This document shows positions 34,956 to 47,731 of a DNA stretch of 64,000 nucleotides, piece by piece; the first letter of the stretch is position 1, and each line of letters starts with the position of its first letter. The stretch spans positions 38,108,428 through 38,172,427 of the forward strand of contig NC_080081.1 of the NCBI RefSeq assembly GCF_949987535.1. Direction: 5' to 3'. The translations under genes were made by a program, and so were the position numbers. The notes beneath the pieces are model-generated. The model had not been told where the DNA came from and made no database searches. It saw only the letters and a list, made by a program, of their open reading frames with translations. This stretch comes from Balaenoptera acutorostrata. Lineage: Eukaryota > Chordata > Mammalia > Artiodactyla > Balaenopteridae.

Positions 34956-35475
34956 TGTTTTCTCCCTTTTATTCTGAGCCATGTGGATGAAAGGCTCTTG
35001 GTGCTCCAGCCAGGCGTCAGGGCTGTGCCTCTGAGGTGGGAGAGCCAACTTCAGGACACTGGTCCACAAGAGACGTCCCAGCTCCACATAATACCAAATG
35101 GCGAAAATATCGAATGATCTCCATCTCAACACCAAGACCCAGCTTCACTCAACGACCAGCAAGCTACAGTGCTGGACACCCTATGCCAAACAACTAGCAA
35201 GACAGGAACAAAGCCCCATCCATTAGCAGAGAGGCTGCCTAAAATCATAATAAGGCCATAGACACCCCAAAACACACCACCAGACATGGACCTGCCCACC
35301 AGAAAGACAAGATCCAACCTCATCCACCAGAGCACAGGCACTAGTCCCCTCCACCAGGAAGCCTACACTACACACTGAACCAACCTTAGCTACTGGGGAC
35401 AGATATCATAAACAACAGGAACTATGAAGCTGCAGCCTGTGAACAAGAGACCCCAAACACGGTAAGATAAGCAAA

Positions 35476-36369
35476 ATGAGAAGACAGCAAAACACACTAC
35501 AGATGAAGGAGGAAGGTAAAAACACACCAGACCTAACAAATGAAGAGGAAATAAGCAATCTACATGAAAAAGAATTCAGAAAAATGATAGTAAAGATGAT
35601 CCAAAATCTTGGAAACAGAATAGACAAAATGCAAGAAACATTTAACAAGGACGTAGAAGAACCAAAGAGGAACAAAGCAATGATGAAAAACACAATAAAT
35701 GAAATTAAAAATACTCTAGAAGGGATCAATAGCAGAATAATTGAGGCAGAAAAACGGGTAAGTGACCTGGAAGATAAAATAGTGGAAATAAATACTGCAG
35801 AGTAGAATAAAGAAAAAAGAATGAAAAGAACTGAGGACAGTCTCAGAGACAACTGCGACAACATTAAATGCACCAACATTCGAATTATAGGGGTCCCAGA
35901 AGAAGAAAAGAAAAAGAAAGGGACTGAGAAAATATTTGAAGAGATTATATTTGAAAACTTTCCTAAAATGGGAAAGGAAATAGTTAATCAAGTCCAGGAA
36001 GCACAGAGAGTCCAATACAGGATAAATTCAAGGAGAAACAAGCCAAGACACATATTAATCAAACTGTCAAGAATTAAATGTAAAGAAAACATATTAAAAG
36101 CAGCAAGGGAAAAACAACAAAAAACACACAATGGAATCCCCATAAGGTTAATAGCTGATCTTTCAGAAGAAACTCTGCAAGCCAGAAGGGAGTGGCAGGA
36201 TATACTTAAAGTGATGAAGGAGAAAAGCCTACAACAAAGATTACTCTATCCAGCAAGGATCTCATTCAGATTTGATGGAGAAATTAAAACCTTTACAGAC
36301 AAGCAAAAGCTGAGAGAGTTCAGCACCACCAAACCAGCTTTACAACAAATGCTAAAGGAACTTCTCTAG
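35476..36369 (+). pseudogene. L1 ORF1 pseudogene (nested full-length L1)
   Basis: The 297-codon frame encodes the L1 ORF1p nucleic-acid chaperone. The start 'MRRQQNTLQMKEE' aligns with the start of the intact copy at 47732. A charged heptad-like coiled-coil region (residues ~35-115), an RRM-like block ('NIRIIGVPEEE...IFEEIIFENFP') and the C-terminal block ('YPARISFRFDGEIKTFTDKQ') follow. One in-frame TAG at 35803-35805 replaces the Gln codon present in the intact copy and cuts the protein after 109 residues. Otherwise it is open to the TAG-independent natural stop. Confidence 0.92.
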
Positions 36370-36427
36370 GCAAGAAACACAAGAGAAGGAAAACACCTAC
36401 AATAACAAACCCAAAACATTTAAGAAA

Positions 36428-39400
36428 ATGGGAATAGGAACATGCATATCGATAATTAACTTAAATGTAAATGGATTAAATGCTCCCACCAAAAGACACA
36501 GACTGGCTGAATGGATACAAAAACAAGACCTGTATATATGCTGTCTACAAGAGACCCACTTCAGACCTAGAGACACATACAGACTGAAAGTGAGGGGATG
36601 GAAAAAGATATTCCATGCAAATGGAAATCAAAAGAAAGCTGGAGTAGCAATTCTCATATCAGACAAAATAGACTTTAAAATAACGACTATTACAAGAGAC
36701 AAAGAAGGACACTATATAATGATCAAGGGATCGATCCAAGAAGAAGGTGTAACAATTGTAAATATTTATGCACCCAACATAGGAGCACCAAAATACAAAA
36801 GGCAAATACTAACAGCCATAAAAGGGGAAATCAACAGTAACACAATCATAGTAGGGGACTTTAACACCCCACTTTCACCAATGGACAGATCATCCAAAAT
36901 GAAAATCAATAAGGAAACCCAAACTTTAAATGATACATTAAACATGATGGACTTAATTGATATTTATAGGACATTCTACCCTAAAACAACAGAATACACA
37001 TTTTTCTCAAGTGCTCATGGAACATTCTCCAGGATAGATCATATCTTGGACCACAAATTAAGCCTTGGTAAATTTAAGAAAATTGAAATCATATCAAGTA
37101 TCTTTTCCAACCACAACGCTATGAGACTACATATCAATTACAGGAAAAGATCTGTAAAAAATACAACACATGGAGGCTGCACAATACACTACTGAATAAC
37201 GAAGTGATCACTGAAGAAATCAAAGGGGAAATCAAAAAATACCTAGAAACAAATGACAGTGGAGACACAATGACCCAAAACCTATGGGATGCAGCGAAAG
37301 CAGTTCTAAGAGGGAAGTTTATAGCAATACAAGCCTATCTCAAGAAACAGGAAACATCTCAAATAAACAGCCTAGCCTTGCATCTAAAGTAATTAGAGAA
37401 AGAAGAACAAAAAAACCCCAAAGATAGCAGAAGGAAAGAAATCATAAAGATCAGATCAGAAATAAACGAAAAAGAAATGAAGGAAACGATAACAAAGATC
37501 AGTAAAACTAAAGGCTGGTTCTTCAAGAAGATAAACAAAATTGATAAACCATTAGCCAGACTCATCAAGAAAAAAAGGGAGAGGACTCAAATCAATAGAA
37601 TTAGAAATGAAAAATGAGAAGTAACCACTGACACTGCAGAAATACAAATGATCATGAGAGATTACTACAAGCAACTCTATGCCAATAAAATGGACAACCT
37701 GGAAGAAATGGACAAATTCTTAGAAATGCACAACCTGCCGAGACTGAACCAGGAAGAAATAGAAAATATGAACAGACCAATCACAAGCACTGAAATTGAA
37801 ACTGTGATAAAAAATCTTCCAACAAATAAAAGCCCAGGACCAGATGGCTTCACAGGCGAATTCTATCAAACATTTAGAGAAGAGCTAACACCTATACTTC
37901 TCAAACTCTTCCAAAATATTGCAGAGAGAGGAATAGTGTCCAACTCATTCTATGAGGCCACTATCACCCTGATACCAAAACAAAAGATGTCATGAAGAAA
38001 GAAAACTACAGGCAAATATAACTGATTAACATAGATGCAAAAATCCTCAACAAAGTAATAGCAAACACAATCCAACAGCACATTAAAATGATCATACACC
38101 ATGATCAAGTGGGGTTTATTCCAGGAATGCAAGGATTCTTCAATATACGCAAATCAATCCACGTGATACACCATATTAACATATTGAAGGAGAAAAACCA
38201 TACGATCATCTCAATAGATGCAGAGAAAGCTTTCGACAAAATTCAATAGCCATTTATGATAAAAGCCCTGCAGAAAGTAGGCATAGAGGGAACTTTCCTC
38301 AACATAATAAAGGCCATATATGACAAACCCACAGTCAACATTGTACTCAATGGTAAAAAACTGAAACCATTTTCACTAAGATCAGGAACAAGACAAGGTT
38401 GCCCACTCTCACCACTATTATTCAACATAGTTTTGGAAGTGTTAGCCACAACAATCAGAGAAGAAAAAGAAATAAAAGGAATCCAAATCGGAAAAGAAGT
38501 AAAGCTGTCACTGTTAGCATATGACATGATACTATACATAGAGAATCCTAAAGATGCTACCAGAAAACTCCTGGAGATAATCAATGAATTTGGTAAAGTA
38601 GCAGGATACAAAATTAATGCACAAAAATCTCTTACATTCCTATATACTAATGATGAAAAATCTGAAAGTGAAATTAAGAAAACACTCCGTTTACCATTGC
38701 AACAAAAAGAATAATATATCTAGGAATAAACCGACCTAAGGAGACAAAAGACCTGTATGCAGAAAATTATAAGACACTGATGAAAGAAATTAAATATGAT
38801 ACAAATAGATAGAGAGATATACCATGTTTTTGGATTGGAAGAATCAACATTGTGAAAATGACTCTACTACCCAAAGCAATCTACAGATTCAATGCAATCC
38901 CTATCAAACTACCACTGGCATTTTTCACAGAACTAGAACAAAAAGAATTCACAATTTGTATGGAGACACAAAAGACCCCGAATAGCCAAAGCAATCTTGA
39001 GAACGAAAAATACAGCTGGAGGAATCAGGCTCCCTGACTTCAGACTATACTACAAAGCTACAGTAATCAAGACAGTTTGGTACTGGCACAAAACAGGAAA
39101 CATAGATCAATGGAACAGGGTAGAAAGCCCAGAGATAAACCCACGCACACATGGTCACCTTATCTTTGATAAAGGAGGCAAGCATATACAGTGGAGAAAA
39201 GACAGCCTCTTCAGTAAGTGGTGCTGGGAAAACTGGACAGGTACATGTAAAAGTATGAAATTAGAACACTCCCTAACACCATACACAAAAATAAACTCAA
39301 AATGGATTAAAGACCTAAATGTAAGGCCAGACACTATCAAACTCTTAGAGGAAAACGTAGGCAGAACACTCTATGACATAAATCACAGCAAGTTCCTTTT

Positions 39401-40237
39401 TGACCCAGCTCCTAGAGAAATGGAGATAAAAACAAAATTAAACAAATGGGACCTAATGAAACTTAAAAGCTTTTGCACAGCAAAGGAAACCATAAACAAG
39501 ACAAAAAGACAACCCTCAGAATGGGAGAAAATATTTGCAAATGAGGCAAGTGACAAAGGATTAATCTCCAAGATTTATAAGCAGCTCATGCAGCTCAATA
39601 CCAAAAAAACAAACAACCTAATCCAAAAATGAGCAGAAGACCTAAATAGACATTTCTCCAAAGAAGATATACAGATTGCCAACAAATACATGAAAGAATG
39701 CTCATCATCATTAATCATTAGAGAAATGCAAATCAAAACTACAATGAGGTATCATCTCACACCGGTCAGAATGGCCATCATCAAAAAATCTAGAAACAAT
39801 AAATGCTGGAGAGGGTGTGGAGAAAAGGGAACACTCTTGCACTGTTGGTGGGAATGTAAATTGATACAGCCACTATGGAGAACAGTATAGAGGTTCCTTA
39901 AAAACTAAAAATAGAACTACCATACGACCCAGCAATCCCACTACTGGGCATATACCCTGAGAAAACCATAATTCAAAAAGAGTCATGTACCAAAATATTT
40001 ATTACAGCTCTGTTTACAATAGACAGGACATGGAAGCAACCTAAGTGTCCATTGACAGATGAATGGATAAAGAAGATGTGGCACATATATACAACGGAAT
40101 ATTACTCATCCATAAAATGAAATGAAATGGAGTTATTTGTATTGAGTTGGATGAACCTAGAGTCTGTCATACAGAGTGAAGTAAGTCAGAAAGAGAAAAA
40201 CAAATACAGTATGCTAACACATATATATGGAATCTAA
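36428..40237 (+). pseudogene. L1 ORF2 pseudogene (nested full-length L1)
   Basis: The order is endonuclease (36428-37140; 'CCLQETHF', '[10 protein letters not shown]', 'SRIDHIL'), linker, reverse transcriptase (~37800-38720; '[13 protein letters not shown]', '[11 protein letters not shown]') and Cys-rich end (39801-39880). Lesions include a one-base loss near 37160, TAA at 37390-37392, TGA near 37614, a small deletion/frameshift near 37985 and others through 38840. Two catalytic changes are independent of these. The endonuclease S-D-H motif reads S-N-H near 37110. The RT motif F-A-D-D reads L-A-Y-D, with the Tyr codon at 38520-38522. Not functional. Confidence 0.9.
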
Positions 40238-40638
40238 GGAAAAAATAAAAAAAGTTCATGAGGAACCTAGTGGCAAGATGGGAATAAAGACAAAGACCTA
40301 CTAGAGAATGGACTTGAGGATATGGGTAGGGGGAAGGGTAAGATGTGACAAAGAGAGAGAGTTGCATGGACATATATACACTACCAAACGTAAAATAGAT
40401 AGCTAGTGGGAAGCAACTGCATAGCACAGGGAGATCAGCTCTGTGCTTTGTGACCACCTAGAGGTGTGGGATAGAGAGGGCGGGAGGGAGGAAGATGCAA
40501 GAGGGAAGAGATATGGGAACATATGTATATGTATAACTGATTCACTTTTTTATAAAGCAGAAACTAACACACCATTGTAAAGCAATTATACTTCAATAAA
40601 GATGTTAAAAAAAAAACAAAAAAAGAAACAAAAACAAC

Positions 40639-42260
40639 AAAAATCCCAAATAAACAGTATAACTTTTCACCTAAATACATTTTTAAAATAAGAATAAATT
40701 AAGCCCAAAATTAGTAGAAAAAAGAAAGTATAAAGAAGAGAGTGGAAATAAATGAAATGGAAACTAAAAAATAATAGAAAAGATCAATGAAACTAAGAGT
40801 TGGTTCTTTGGAAAGATTAACAAAATAGATAAACCTTTAGATAGACTAAGAGAAAAAGAGAGAGGACTCAAATAAAATCAGAAATGAAAGAGAAGTTACA
40901 ACTGAATCCATAGAAATACAAAGGATCATAAGAGACTATTACAAATAAATATATGTCAACAAACTGTACAACCTAGAGGAAATAGATAAATTCCTAGAAT
41001 CATGCAATCTTCCAAGACTGAATAATGAAGATATAAAATCTCTTAATATATCAATTACTAGTAGGGGAACTGAAAGGGTAATAAAAAATCTCCCAACAAA
41101 AGCCGGGACCAGATACTTCACTGGCAAGACTCTAAAAACATTAAAAGAATATTTAATAACTATCCTTCTCAAACTCTTCCAAAAAACTGAAGAGGAGGGA
41201 AATGTTTCAAACACATTTTATGAAGCCAGCATAACACTGATACCAAAACCAGACAAGAACACTGCCAAAAAGAAAATTATAGGCCAATATCCTTGATGAA
41301 CATAGATGTAAGGATACTCAACAAAACATTAACAAACTGAATCCAACAATACATTAAAAGGATCATAAACCATGATCAAGGGGAATTTATTCCAGAGATG
41401 CATGAATGGTTTAATATCCACAAATCTATCAATGTGATACACTAAATTAACAAAATGAAGCATAAAAATATATGATCATTTCAATAGATGTAGGAAAAAC
41501 ATTTGACAAAAGTCAACATCCATTTGTGATAAAAACTCTCAACAAAGTGGATACAGATGGAACATACCTCAACATAATAAACAGCATATATGACAAACCC
41601 ACATCATACTCAACAGTGAAAAGCTGAAAGATTTTTCTCTAAGATCAAGAACAAGACAAGGTTACCCATCTTACACTTTAATCAACATAGTACTGAAAGT
41701 CTTAGCCACAGCAGTTGGGCAGGGGAAAAATATAAAAGTCATCCAAGTTAAAAAGAAAGACGTAAAAGTGTCACTGTTTGCAGAAGACATGACCCTCTAT
41801 AGAGAGAACCCTAATGACTCCACCAAAATACTGTTAGAATAAATAAATTCAGTAAAGTTGCAAGATATGAAATTAATATACAGAAATCTGTGATGTTTCT
41901 ATACACTAATAATGAACTATCAGAAAGAAAATATATTTTTTAAGAAATCCCATTTATAATTACAGCAAAAAGAATAAAATATTTGGACATAAATTTAACC
42001 ACAGAGGTGAAAGATCTATGTACTTCAAACTATAAGACACTGATGAATTGTCTGAATACTAATTGTATGAATATTAATTGGAAGAATTAATATTGTTGAA
42101 ATGTTCATATTACCCAGAGGAGACAGGGTTGGGGGGCAGTAGGCAAAATGGGAGAAGGGGGTTAACTGTATGGTGATGGTTGGTAACTAGACTTCTGGGG
42201 ATCATTATGTAATGTATTCAGATGCCAAATTATAATGCTGTACATTGGTTTATATATATA
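40639..42260 (+). mobile_element. Old full-length L1, 3' portion
   Basis: This resumes the ORF2 broken at 33175: 'aagagttggttctttggaaa', 'ttccaagactgaataatgaa', 'agaacaagacaaggttaccc' and an RT motif reading F-A-E-D (Glu codon 41783-41785). ORF2 text stops at ~42106 ('ttcatattacccag') and jumps straight to 3'UTR-like text ('ggcagtaggcaaaatggga'), so ~2 kb of ORF2 has been deleted. Many stops. Confidence 0.8.
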
Positions 42261-44683
42261 CATATATGTATTTATACAAACAGACAGTCTGGATCTAGAA
42301 TTTAAGGCAATTCCTGAAAAACACACTAACTATTGAATGCTATGCAGTACATTCTTCATCTTTATTTAATTAATCATTTTGGAGTTATTAGGAAAGTAGT
42401 GAAGTTTGTGTTTTAGGAAGATGTCTCTGGAGTTTCTAAACTGAATGGAAATTTACAGAAATTCATAGTACTGGCATAAATCATTGTGGGTCATTTGTAT
42501 CTAAGGATGTCAATTATAGGGGAAGAAGAGCTAAAAATCTGAATTAAGATACTAGAAACAGTGATCCATGATATTATGTTTAGCTTGGAAATACAGATAG
42601 AAAGATGGGGCATGTCTTTAAAAGGAAATTTCAAGATGCGTATTGTATGCACTGTGTTTGAAATTAATGTGGAAAAGAAGGAAGAAATAAAAGGTAAGGG
42701 GGAATGAAGGAAAAGAACAGAAAGAGACAATATTCTTGAAGACTCCTACATTGACAGATACAATGTTGACCTTTTTTTTGTTTTGTTTTGTTTTGTTTTA
42801 CAGCCTTCCTCCCTCAATAATAATTAGTTCGGGAACCAAGGTGGAACTGACACTGTCGTGGAGAATACCACTTAATCCATTCTAATCTTCTTTCTATTAG
42901 GATAGAAAATGTGCTCCTCTTCCAATTTAAACCTAATTCCTCTGCCTATGATTTGAATTTCATTCCCCCACCTTCTTTAGATTCTCACACTCTAGATTTT
43001 TCCCTTCTGTCTCTTCCTTTTTAGTGAACCCTAATAACTGGATTTTTCCTATTGGATTAGTGAATATGTTCAAGTATGTCCATAAAAAGAAAAGCATACA
43101 TAGTTAAAAACAAACAAAACAAAACAATAGTTACCTTGATCCCACATCCTGCACTGGATATATCATTTCTCTCATCTCTTTCATAGCAATATATCTAAAA
43201 CGGTTGATGATGTATCCTCATTTTCTCATATTAACACCCCTTTTATCTACTATAATCTTTCTTTTCCTCCTGTGACATTAACAACTTATTTTCCCACCAA
43301 AATAATGAATGCTATCTAAGTTCCTAAATTAATGAAAGAACCTTTTTTCTTTGGCCAAAGGTCTCTGCCCTTGTTCCTGAGTAATAAGGATGCCTGGTAA
43401 CGTGTTGGTTGAGAAGGACAGCTGCTTTTGACTGTGTAGAATAAAGCTGGGAATAAAGCAGGGAGCTACTCTGGTAGTTTAAAATCTGACTCAGTCTTGT
43501 ATGTTCCTTCAATATCTTTGAGTCTGTAATAGATATAAGCTCTACTTGAGATAGGAACAATTAATTATTCTTCACAAGTAATTTGGGAACCATATACATT
43601 TCACCTGATTTGTAGTAAGACTGAGAAGTTTTAAATCACATATTAAAACAAATATAAACTAAGTTAAACCAAATAAGCAAAAAAGAAGCTCATAAAATCC
43701 CCAATAGATACTTTCTCTTCAAGTATTCACCTTAGGCACCAGCCACTGGGTTCACCTCTCTGGACTGACATTTCCCTAATGAAGCAGCTACATCTTTTCT
43801 GGCCCCTGTCTTTATAAACAAGATATCCCATTTGAGTCTTTCAGCACTTTTGTTCTTTCACTATATCTATCATTCCTCTCAGCAAACAAAGGACTTATAA
43901 TAAGGTATATATTTTGGGGTGGGGACTGGAGCTTACACATATTATTGTTGTATTTTTTTCAAGCATACATTTTCCTGTATTTTGTTTTCTCTTAGAAGAA
44001 TGTACTGACTGGAAGAAAGGATCTGTGTCTATTTCTTTTTTAATCCTATTTACTTTTGGTACATAATAGGCACAAACAGGCATATTATTTAAGTAAATAA
44101 GCTAATTAATAAGTGCAAAGTGCAAAACTATTAAGTAATGCAAAACATAAGGAAAAACATCAGTACAGAAACTTGTTTGAGAAAAGCGAAGCTGCTAATA
44201 TTGACTGGCAGAAAGTTTCACTTGGGTTGATCTGATACTGCTACAACTTTGTTAATTTCACAAAGAAGATTGGCAAATGGTATTTGTTCAGATGGATAAA
44301 ATTAAATGGCTTCAAAGTTTCAATTTTTTAATTGGTAAATTTGTACACAAGAATCAATTGTCTCTTTAGAAAATAGCTACTAATATGCTAGTTTGAAGGA
44401 ATGTTCAGTGCAAACCAGATTTAAATTCAGTAATAGCAAGGACTTCAGAATGAGTCTATTATCATGATACCACTGAAGAACTGAGATCATCTGTTTGTTT
44501 CTAACTCTAGGAGTTTGTGTCATAATGAACTTTCAAATTCCCTTTGGTAACTCACTATCAGAGATTATTTGCATCTATGCAAGTTATTACACAATAATTT
44601 TCCAGCCATTTGCTGGAGTTGTTTGTTTTGTTTTGTTTTAATTACTAAAAGACTCTTTTTCTACCTGTTTGGGATTCTCTTAT
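42261..44683. other. Unassigned sequence
   Basis: No gene or confident repeat is seen apart from a (TTTTG)n run at 42771-42800. Minus-strand open frames at 42491-42730 and 43324-43560 have no family features. Confidence 0.35.
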
Positions 44684-44697
44684 AAAAATATTGCCCA

Positions 44698-44988
44698 GGG
44701 CTTCCCTGGTGGCGCAGTGGTTAAGAATCTGCCTGCCAATGCAGGGGACATGGGTTCGAGCCTTGGTCTGGGAAGATCCCACATGCCGCGGAGCAACTAA
44801 GCCCGTGAGCCACAACTACTGAGCCTGCGCATCTGGAGCCTGTGCTCCACAACAAGAGAGGCCGTGACAGTGAGAGGCCCGCGCACCGCGATGAAGAGTG
44901 GCTCCCACTCTCCGCAACTGGAGAAAGCCCTCGCACAGAAACGAAGACCCACACAGCCATAAATAAATAAATAAATTAATAAATTAAA
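44698..44988 (+). mobile_element. CHR-2-type tRNA-derived SINE
   Basis: 'ggcttccctggtggcgcagt' head with A box TGGCGCAGTGG (~44709) and B box GGTTCGAGCC (~44753). The body 'cacatgccgcggagcaact' and 'cgcaccgcgatgaagagtgg' is followed by an (AAAT)n tail. The perfect 14-bp duplication AAAAATATTGCCCA lies at 44684-44697 and 44989-45002. This copy is close to the family consensus and has the best-preserved pol III boxes in the window. Confidence 0.93.
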
Positions 44989-45344
44989 AAAAATATTGCC
45001 CAAATCTGTAAAGGTCAAAAGTAATCATTTTTTTTTTTCCAATTGGGGGATTTATTATTTTAGAAATTCCTTTTTTTGTCATTGACATGAGTTTTCAATC
45101 TTCAATGTTTATCAAGAAATCTACATAAATGCAATTAGGCAATCAATATTATAATTTGCTTTTATTTATTTACAATATATTTTAAGTATTTCCTCATGTA
45201 ACAAAAGAAATCTTATAAAGGAATAGGTATACGTGTAATCACAGGAAGTTTAACAGGTGATTCTCACATGAATCCTTGATTAAAAATCAATGTTCTAAAG
45301 CTAGGCTTTAATGGAGAAAGAAGAATAGCAATGACCTATAATAT

Positions 45345-45450
45345 TTATTGTTGGCTTCCTGAATGCCAGCCTTTGTGTGAAATCCTTAACATGTAATAAC
45401 TTACATAATTCTTACAACCATTCTCCGAGGTAAGTATAATGTTTATTTTT
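45345..45450 (+). mobile_element. MIR/L2-like fragment
   Basis: 'gaatgccagcctttgtgtga' and 'ttacaaccattctccgaggt' resemble the MIR/L2 3' text ('tgtgccaggcactgtgct ... cacaacaaccctatgaggta'). Neighbouring 45003-45344 and 45451-45799 show nothing. Confidence 0.45.
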
Positions 45451-45799
45451 AGAATTCAGGGATGTCAACTAATTCCTGAATAATTTGTTTCCCTTAGCCT
45501 CAGAAACATTGGGTGCTAGCTTTTATTTTCCTTTATATTTCAAAGCATGTAATAAAGAAAATTGTTGTCATATTGTTTTAAAATAACTTTATGTTATTAA
45601 TAGTGATGTCATTTGGGTGGGTATTTTTCCATTAGAAATGTCTCTACATGTCAAAGACACTGTTCCAGCCTATGTGCTATGTATGGTATTAATATAAGAA
45701 AATCTGACTGGTCCTACCAGTCAGAGACACCTGACAAAGAGATGTGATAACAGGGAACCAACATTATCAAAAGGACAAAGGGCAAGTGTGATTTATCAA

Positions 45800-45817
45800 A
45801 ACAGAGAAGAGAGGGAG

Positions 45818-45850
<33 letters not shown>

Positions 45851-45851
45851 G
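45800..45851 (+). repeat. (GA)n microsatellite
   Basis: About 20 GA units, slightly interrupted at the left. Confidence 0.95.
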
Positions 45852-46480
45852 CTTGTGTGGAGAGCATCACTTGACAAGAAACTTACCCAAAAGCAGTCAG
45901 CCCAATAACCTGAAGTAAGAAATCAGTAAAAGTGAAAATCCTGACTCTATTTCTCCCACTCTCCCACTCTGATCTCTTACTTGGCCTCTCAATTGATTAA
46001 ATCCAACCTGAGACCACAGGATTAGCAAGCTGTTTTCTTGCTTCTAGGGTGAAGAGAAGGGTGGAAAGTGACCGTAGAAGGGCAAACAGAAAATATGCCA
46101 CACAAAGCTTCAGAATCACTTTCTCAGCCATAAACTGGAATTTACTAATCAATACTTTGAGAAAGGAAAAGAAGTTTATGATAACAGAAAAATAGACATA
46201 GGACTTCAGAAATCCTTGGGTCAAAACCAGGTGGGTCACAAACAGCTAAAAGTTTTCCTCAGAGTGAACATTGCCCTCTGCTCTGTTCTAAAAGAAGACT
46301 TTTGTACAATGTAAGGTAAATAAATATATAACAGGTATTAGATAATTTATCAAGGAAAGAAAATGCAAAGATGACAATATACAAAATCTAATATAAATTT
46401 CATAAGAATTTTAAAATATATTTGCTCTAAATGTAACAATGCATTTAGATATGTAAGATGTTTAATTAAAAATAAAAGGG
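45852..46480. other. Unassigned sequence
   Basis: No feature recognised. Confidence 0.4.
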
Positions 46481-46483
46481 GGG

Positions 46484-46665
46484 GGGGACTTCCCTGGCAG
46501 TCCAGTGGTTGAGATTTTGCCTTCCAATGCAGGGGGTGCAGGTTCGATCCCTGGTCTGGGAGCTAGGATCCCACATGCCTCTTGGCCAAAAAACTAAAAC
46601 ATAAAACAGAAGCGATATTGTAACAAATTCAATAAAGTCTTTAAAAAATAATAAAATTTTTAAAA
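46484..46665 (+). mobile_element. CHR-1/older tRNA-derived SINE
   Basis: 'acttccctggcagtccagtg', B box GGTTCGATCC (~46541) and 'ctggtctgggagctaggat' mark an older relative of the CHR SINEs, with a different tail ('aaaactaaaacataaaacag' and '...caataaagtcttt'). A run of G (46479-46488) precedes it. A clean target duplication was not found. Confidence 0.75.
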
Positions 46666-46675
46666 AAGGGTGTAA

Positions 46676-47686
46676 ACTTTTAGAAGAAAGAAAAGGGATA
46701 AAGCTTCATGATCTTAGATTTAGCAATAATTTCTTAGATATGACACGAAAAACACAAGAAACAAGAGAAAAATTAATAAACTGGACATCAAAATTAAAAA
46801 CTTTTGTGCATCAAAGCACATTATCAAGAAAGTGAAAAGAAAACCCATAGTATACAAGAAAATTAATTTGAAAATCATACATCTGATAAGGCTCTACTAT
46901 TCAGAACCTATAAAGAACTCTTACAATTCAGCAACAAAAAGTAAAAAAAAACAATTAAAAAATGGAAAAAGACACGAATTGTCATTTCTCCAGAGAAGGT
47001 TAAAGGCCAACAATCACATAAATAATGGTCAATTTTTATTAGTCATTAGGGCACCGTACACCAACACTGTAATGAGATACCACTTTATACCCAATAGGAT
47101 GGCTAATTGTCTATAAAACAGAAAACAACAAGTGTTGGGAGGATGTAAAAAAATTGAAACCATCATATGTTGCTAATGGGGATGTAAAATGGCACAGCTC
47201 TGTGGAAAGAGTTTGGCAGTTCCTGAAAATGTTAAACATATAACTACAATATGACCCAGAAATTCTACTCTTAGTTATATAAATGGAAGAGTTAAAAACA
47301 TGAATTCAAACAAAAGCTTATGCACAAGTGTTTATAGTACTACTCATTACAATAGTCAAGGGTGGAAACAATGCAAATGTTCATCAGTTGATGAGTGGGT
47401 AAACAAAAACGTGGTATATTTATGCAATGGATAATTTAGAATGAACTGGGACAGGCTATGAAATAGTTGAATCTCAAAAGCAATATGCTAAGTAAAAGAA
47501 GCCAGACACAAAAGTTCACAAATTGAGAGATTCCATGTATATGGGATATCCAGAATAGGTAAGTTCATAAGTAGATTAATGATTGCCTGGAGAGAGGGGA
47601 GAAAAGGAAGTGACTTGGTAATTGGCATGAGGTTTTCTTTTGTTGCTATGAAAATATTTTTATAGAGGTGGTGACTTACACCTTTT
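46676..47686 (+). mobile_element. Old L1 3' portion, left part
   Basis: The ORF2 C-terminal text 'tcatgatcttagatttagca', 'aactggacatcaaaattaaa' and 'gaaaaagacacgaattgtca' is followed by L1M-type 3'UTR. It is broken at 47686 by the younger L1 and resumes at 52890. The frame is lost. Confidence 0.8.
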
Positions 47687-47702
47687 AAACATACTAAGAG
47701 AA
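47687..47702 (+). repeat. Left target-site duplication of young L1
   Basis: AAACATACTAAGAGAA, identical to 52874-52889. The older L1 text reads continuously across the two flanks when the insert is skipped. Confidence 0.93.
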
Positions 47703-47731
47703 AAAACCACAGTTACAGAAAGATAGAGAAG

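Larger units (their letters stand above)
33176..35475 (+). promoter_or_regulatory. L1 5'UTR / internal promoter region
   Basis: 33176-34490 is GC- and CpG-richer than the rest of the window, as expected of an L1 internal promoter. 34500-34910 is a low-complexity tract made of repeated 'tttttcttaataa' and 'attaaaaata' units, followed by a (CTTT)n array. 34975-35475 is the 3' part of the UTR leading to the ORF1 start. The short open frames in it are non-coding. Confidence 0.7.
33176..40612 (+). mobile_element. Full-length 7.4-kb L1 nested in an older L1
   Basis: This is a complete L1: a 2.3-kb 5'UTR starting 'tgtctgggcaagatggcaga', ORF1 (35476-36369), a 58-bp spacer, ORF2 (36428-40237), a 3'UTR, 'aataaagatgtt' and an A-rich tail. 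It lies inside the ORF2 of an older L1. The flanks 'aagaaacaacaac' (33162-33174) and 'aagaaacaaaaacaac' (40623-40638) look like a target duplication altered by an A-run change. Both ORFs are broken. The GC-rich first 1.3 kb is the likely former promoter. It shares its 3'UTR type with the L1 at 60911-63722. Confidence 0.92.

Noticed and set aside
35126..35341. Minus-strand Trp/Val-rich frame in L1 5'UTR
   Set aside because: Antisense to non-coding L1 5'UTR, with no supporting features.
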